A DNA stretch of 6,907 nt from CAZMCC01 sp964564695 (GTDB lineage Bacteria > Planctomycetota > Phycisphaerae > Phycisphaerales > UBA1924), in NCBI GenBank assembly GCA_964564695.1, contig CAZMCC010000140.1, positions 1 through 6,907 on the forward strand, written 5' to 3'. Of the stretch, positions 5,700 through 6,907 are shown piece after piece. Position numbers and translations under genes: made by a program. Each line of letters opens with the position of its first letter. Positions within the stretch are counted from its first letter, which is position 1. Under the pieces are notes generated by a model. The model ran no database searches, had not been told where the DNA came from, and worked only from the letters and a program-made list of their open reading frames with translations.

Positions 5700-5766
5700 T
5701 CTCCGGGTTCTCCGTGGTAGAGCGTCTTCCGCCTTCCTCCGCGCACTCTGCGTCTCTGCGGTGAGT
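5700..5766. repeat. Dispersed repeat of the CTCTGCGTCTCTGCGG type
   Basis: This tract of near-repeats (TCTCCGGGTTCTCCGTGG at 5700-5717, CTCTGCGTCTCTGCGGTGAG at 5746-5765) matches an intergenic repeat that I recall from many environmental bacterial genomes, where its frames produce false ORFs rich in Thr, Glu, Ala and Arg. It is not coding here. Between it and the nucleotidyltransferase-like gene (5767-5828) I see nothing. Confidence 0.5.
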
Positions 5767-5828
5767 CCTCTTCTGTCGAAGATCCACCACTCGCTCGCGC
5801 TCCCGTCTCTTATCACGCCGCGCCCCGT

Positions 5829-6437
5829 TTACCCGTCCGGCGTATCAAGCAACTGCTGCAGCCGCACCGCCAGCGCCGCGTCGAGCCGCGGAATCCACGA
5901 CGTATCGACCAGCCCAACCCCGATCATGTCCGTCAGGTGCACCTGGTCCTTGCGTCGGAACGCCGTCAGCTTGATCCGCACGAGCGCCTCGAGGCTGAGC
6001 ACTCGGAACGACCCCACATCGTGCGACTCGCTCACGTCGGGGTTCGGCGCAGGCTCGCCCGGCCGTACAAGCTCGCCGGCAAAGATGATGTGCACGGCGT
6101 CACGAGGCGAAGCCCCAGCATGATCAAGAAACATGTCGACCCCGGCGACCTGGCAGTGCACGAAGCCCGCACGCTCCATCGCCGTCTTCGCGGCGTCAAA
6201 GTCGCCGCGACGGATCATCACGTCCACGTCCTGCGTGTTCCGCACCGCTCCGCGGTCCACAATCGCGACCCAGGCTGCTACGGCGTTGTCACCCGCAACC
6301 GCATACGCCACCTCAGCGCCGCCGAGGGCGGCCGCTGCGCGCAGCACGCGCTGGCGGACCTGCTTCTTGCCGTCCACCATCCGCTGAAGCAGGTCGACAT
6401 GGTGAGGAATCTCGCTCGACACGCCAAATTCCAGCAT
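5829..6437 (-). CDS. Nucleotidyltransferase-like protein (AbiEii/DUF6036 style)
   Basis: This 202-aa protein has features of a minimal nucleotidyltransferase. AVAGDNAVAAW (about 46-56) sits where the family has its G-rich motif, followed by NTQDVDVMI with the paired acidic residues D70 and D72, and later LEALVRIKLTAFRRKDQVHLTDM (149-171), which resembles the KL-x-A-x-R-x-KD helix of AbiEii-like proteins. The usual GG/GS is GD (G49-D50), so activity is uncertain. Such proteins transfer nucleotides to RNA, protein or small molecules, and some are toxins of toxin-antitoxin pairs; no substrate can be assigned here. I chose ATG at 6437. A TTG at 6443 is also possible, and neither has a strong Shine-Dalgarno. 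It follows the 122-aa gene by 37 nt on the same strand and is probably co-transcribed with it. Confidence 0.8.
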   Translation of the reverse strand: MLEFGVSSEIPHHVDLLQRMVDGKKQVRQRVLRAAAALGGAEVAYAVAGDNAVAAWVAIVDRGAVRNTQDVDVMIRRGDFDAAKTAMERAGFVHCQVAGVDMFLDHAGASPRDAVHIIFAGELVRPGEPAPNPDVSESHDVGSFRVLSLEALVRIKLTAFRRKDQVHLTDMIGVGLVDTSWIPRLDAALAVRLQQLLDTPDG

Positions 6438-6474
6438 TGACAAGATTGCTCAACTTGGCCGAGCCCGCAGCCCG

Positions 6475-6843
6475 TTACGACGCCTTGAGGTAGACATTCA
6501 AGAAGTCACTCGCCCCCGCGAGCTGTGCCCGGATCGCATCGATCAACGAGAAGCGATAGCTGCTTGGCGGGAACTCCCAGAGGGACTTTCCGTCAGCATC
6601 GATGAATTCGACGCAAACTGTTCGGCTGACAACTGGCAGGTCGAAATTTGCGTCGTAGCCCTGATACGAGAACTCGTAGACGCGGATCAACTTGCCAACA
6701 ACCACAGCGATAAATGCATGTCCAATGACAGTTCTGTCCGGTGGCATCAACGCGATCCTGGAGTCACGCTGCCAGACAAGGTGACTCGCCTTGGTTTGTT
6801 CTTCGAGTTTCTGAATAACTCGATCCCAATCGGTCTGTTGCAT
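6475..6843 (-). CDS. Hypothetical 122-aa protein
   Basis: I do not recognise this protein. It has no signal peptide or membrane segment and looks like a compact soluble alpha/beta protein: a charged N-terminal helix (about 1-20), alternating strands (about 28-90, including GKLIRVYEFSYQGYDANFD), then a final amphipathic helix SLIDAIRAQLAGASDFLNVY (99-118). Base composition is unlike its neighbours: positions 6601-6720 are 50% GC, against 70% at 3961-4020, and its codons are more mixed, which suggests recent acquisition. It starts with ATG at 6843 without a clear Shine-Dalgarno. It lies just upstream of the nucleotidyltransferase-like gene and could be its partner, but nothing in the sequence proves this. 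Confidence 0.75.
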   Translation of the reverse strand: MQQTDWDRVIQKLEEQTKASHLVWQRDSRIALMPPDRTVIGHAFIAVVVGKLIRVYEFSYQGYDANFDLPVVSRTVCVEFIDADGKSLWEFPPSSYRFSLIDAIRAQLAGASDFLNVYLKAS

Positions 6844-6874
6844 GGACGAGTTGCTACTGAGCGCTGCGTAAGTC

Positions 6875-6894
6875 CGTGACTCACATCGTGACTC
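6875..6894. repeat. Short direct repeat upstream of the 122-aa gene
   Basis: CGTGACTC occurs at 6875-6882 and again at 6887-6894, a 12-bp spacing. It lies 32-51 bp upstream of the ATG, where an operator could sit, but two 8-mers are weak evidence. Confidence 0.25.
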
Positions 6895-6907
6895 CGGGGA
6901 TCGCGAG

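Noticed and set aside
5427..5816. Minus-strand frame encoding AETQSARRKAED
   Set aside because: It reads through the dispersed repeat, the promoter and the riboswitch. This kind of sequence is a known source of false genes.
6875..6894. Iterons or an origin at the right edge
   Set aside because: Only two 8-bp copies exist, with no AT-rich region or replication gene.

Overview
The window looks like a chromosomal piece of a high-GC planctomycete, most likely class Phycisphaerae. The clues are the RpoC sequence, a dockerin-type C-terminus, a pseudopilin of the A|FTLIE plus H-X9-DG type, a PEP-CTERM-like sorting tail, and a short dispersed GC-rich repeat that I associate with planctomycete genomes. 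Taxonomy is inferred from these traits and was not searched.

Layout. Positions 1-1596 (+) hold the last 531 codons of rpoC, closed by a clear intrinsic terminator. A 163-bp convergent gap with three successive hairpins follows. Everything after that is on the minus strand. Read in the direction of transcription from the right, there is a 122-aa unknown gene (6843-6475, with visibly lower GC) and a nucleotidyltransferase-like gene (6437-5829). Next comes a gene-free stretch (5828-5248) with a dispersed repeat, a near-consensus sigma-70 promoter, and a complete cobalamin (B12) riboswitch. The riboswitch leads into a tightly overlapping cluster: a secreted beta-propeller-like protein with a PEP-CTERM-like tail (5247-4180), a secreted protein with two dockerin repeats (4187-2973) and a pseudopilin-like protein (2976-2080). 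A BFD-type [2Fe-2S] protein (1999-1760) follows 80 nt later and may be the last gene of the operon.

How the parts may work together. The main result is that a B12 riboswitch heads an operon of envelope and surface proteins, not a known B12 synthesis or transport gene. The first product is a predicted propeller, the same general fold as the Bacteroides surface B12-binding protein BtuG. The second carries a domain that I recall from Bacteroidota cell-surface proteins encoded near such propellers. I therefore propose a planctomycete surface system for cobalamin (or corrinoid) capture, repressed when B12 is plentiful. The riboswitch is read directly from the sequence with high confidence; the capture function is inference. 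A small hairpin that holds the Shine-Dalgarno sequence in its loop and part of the GTG start in its stem suggests control at translation. Stop/start overlaps would couple the next two genes to it.
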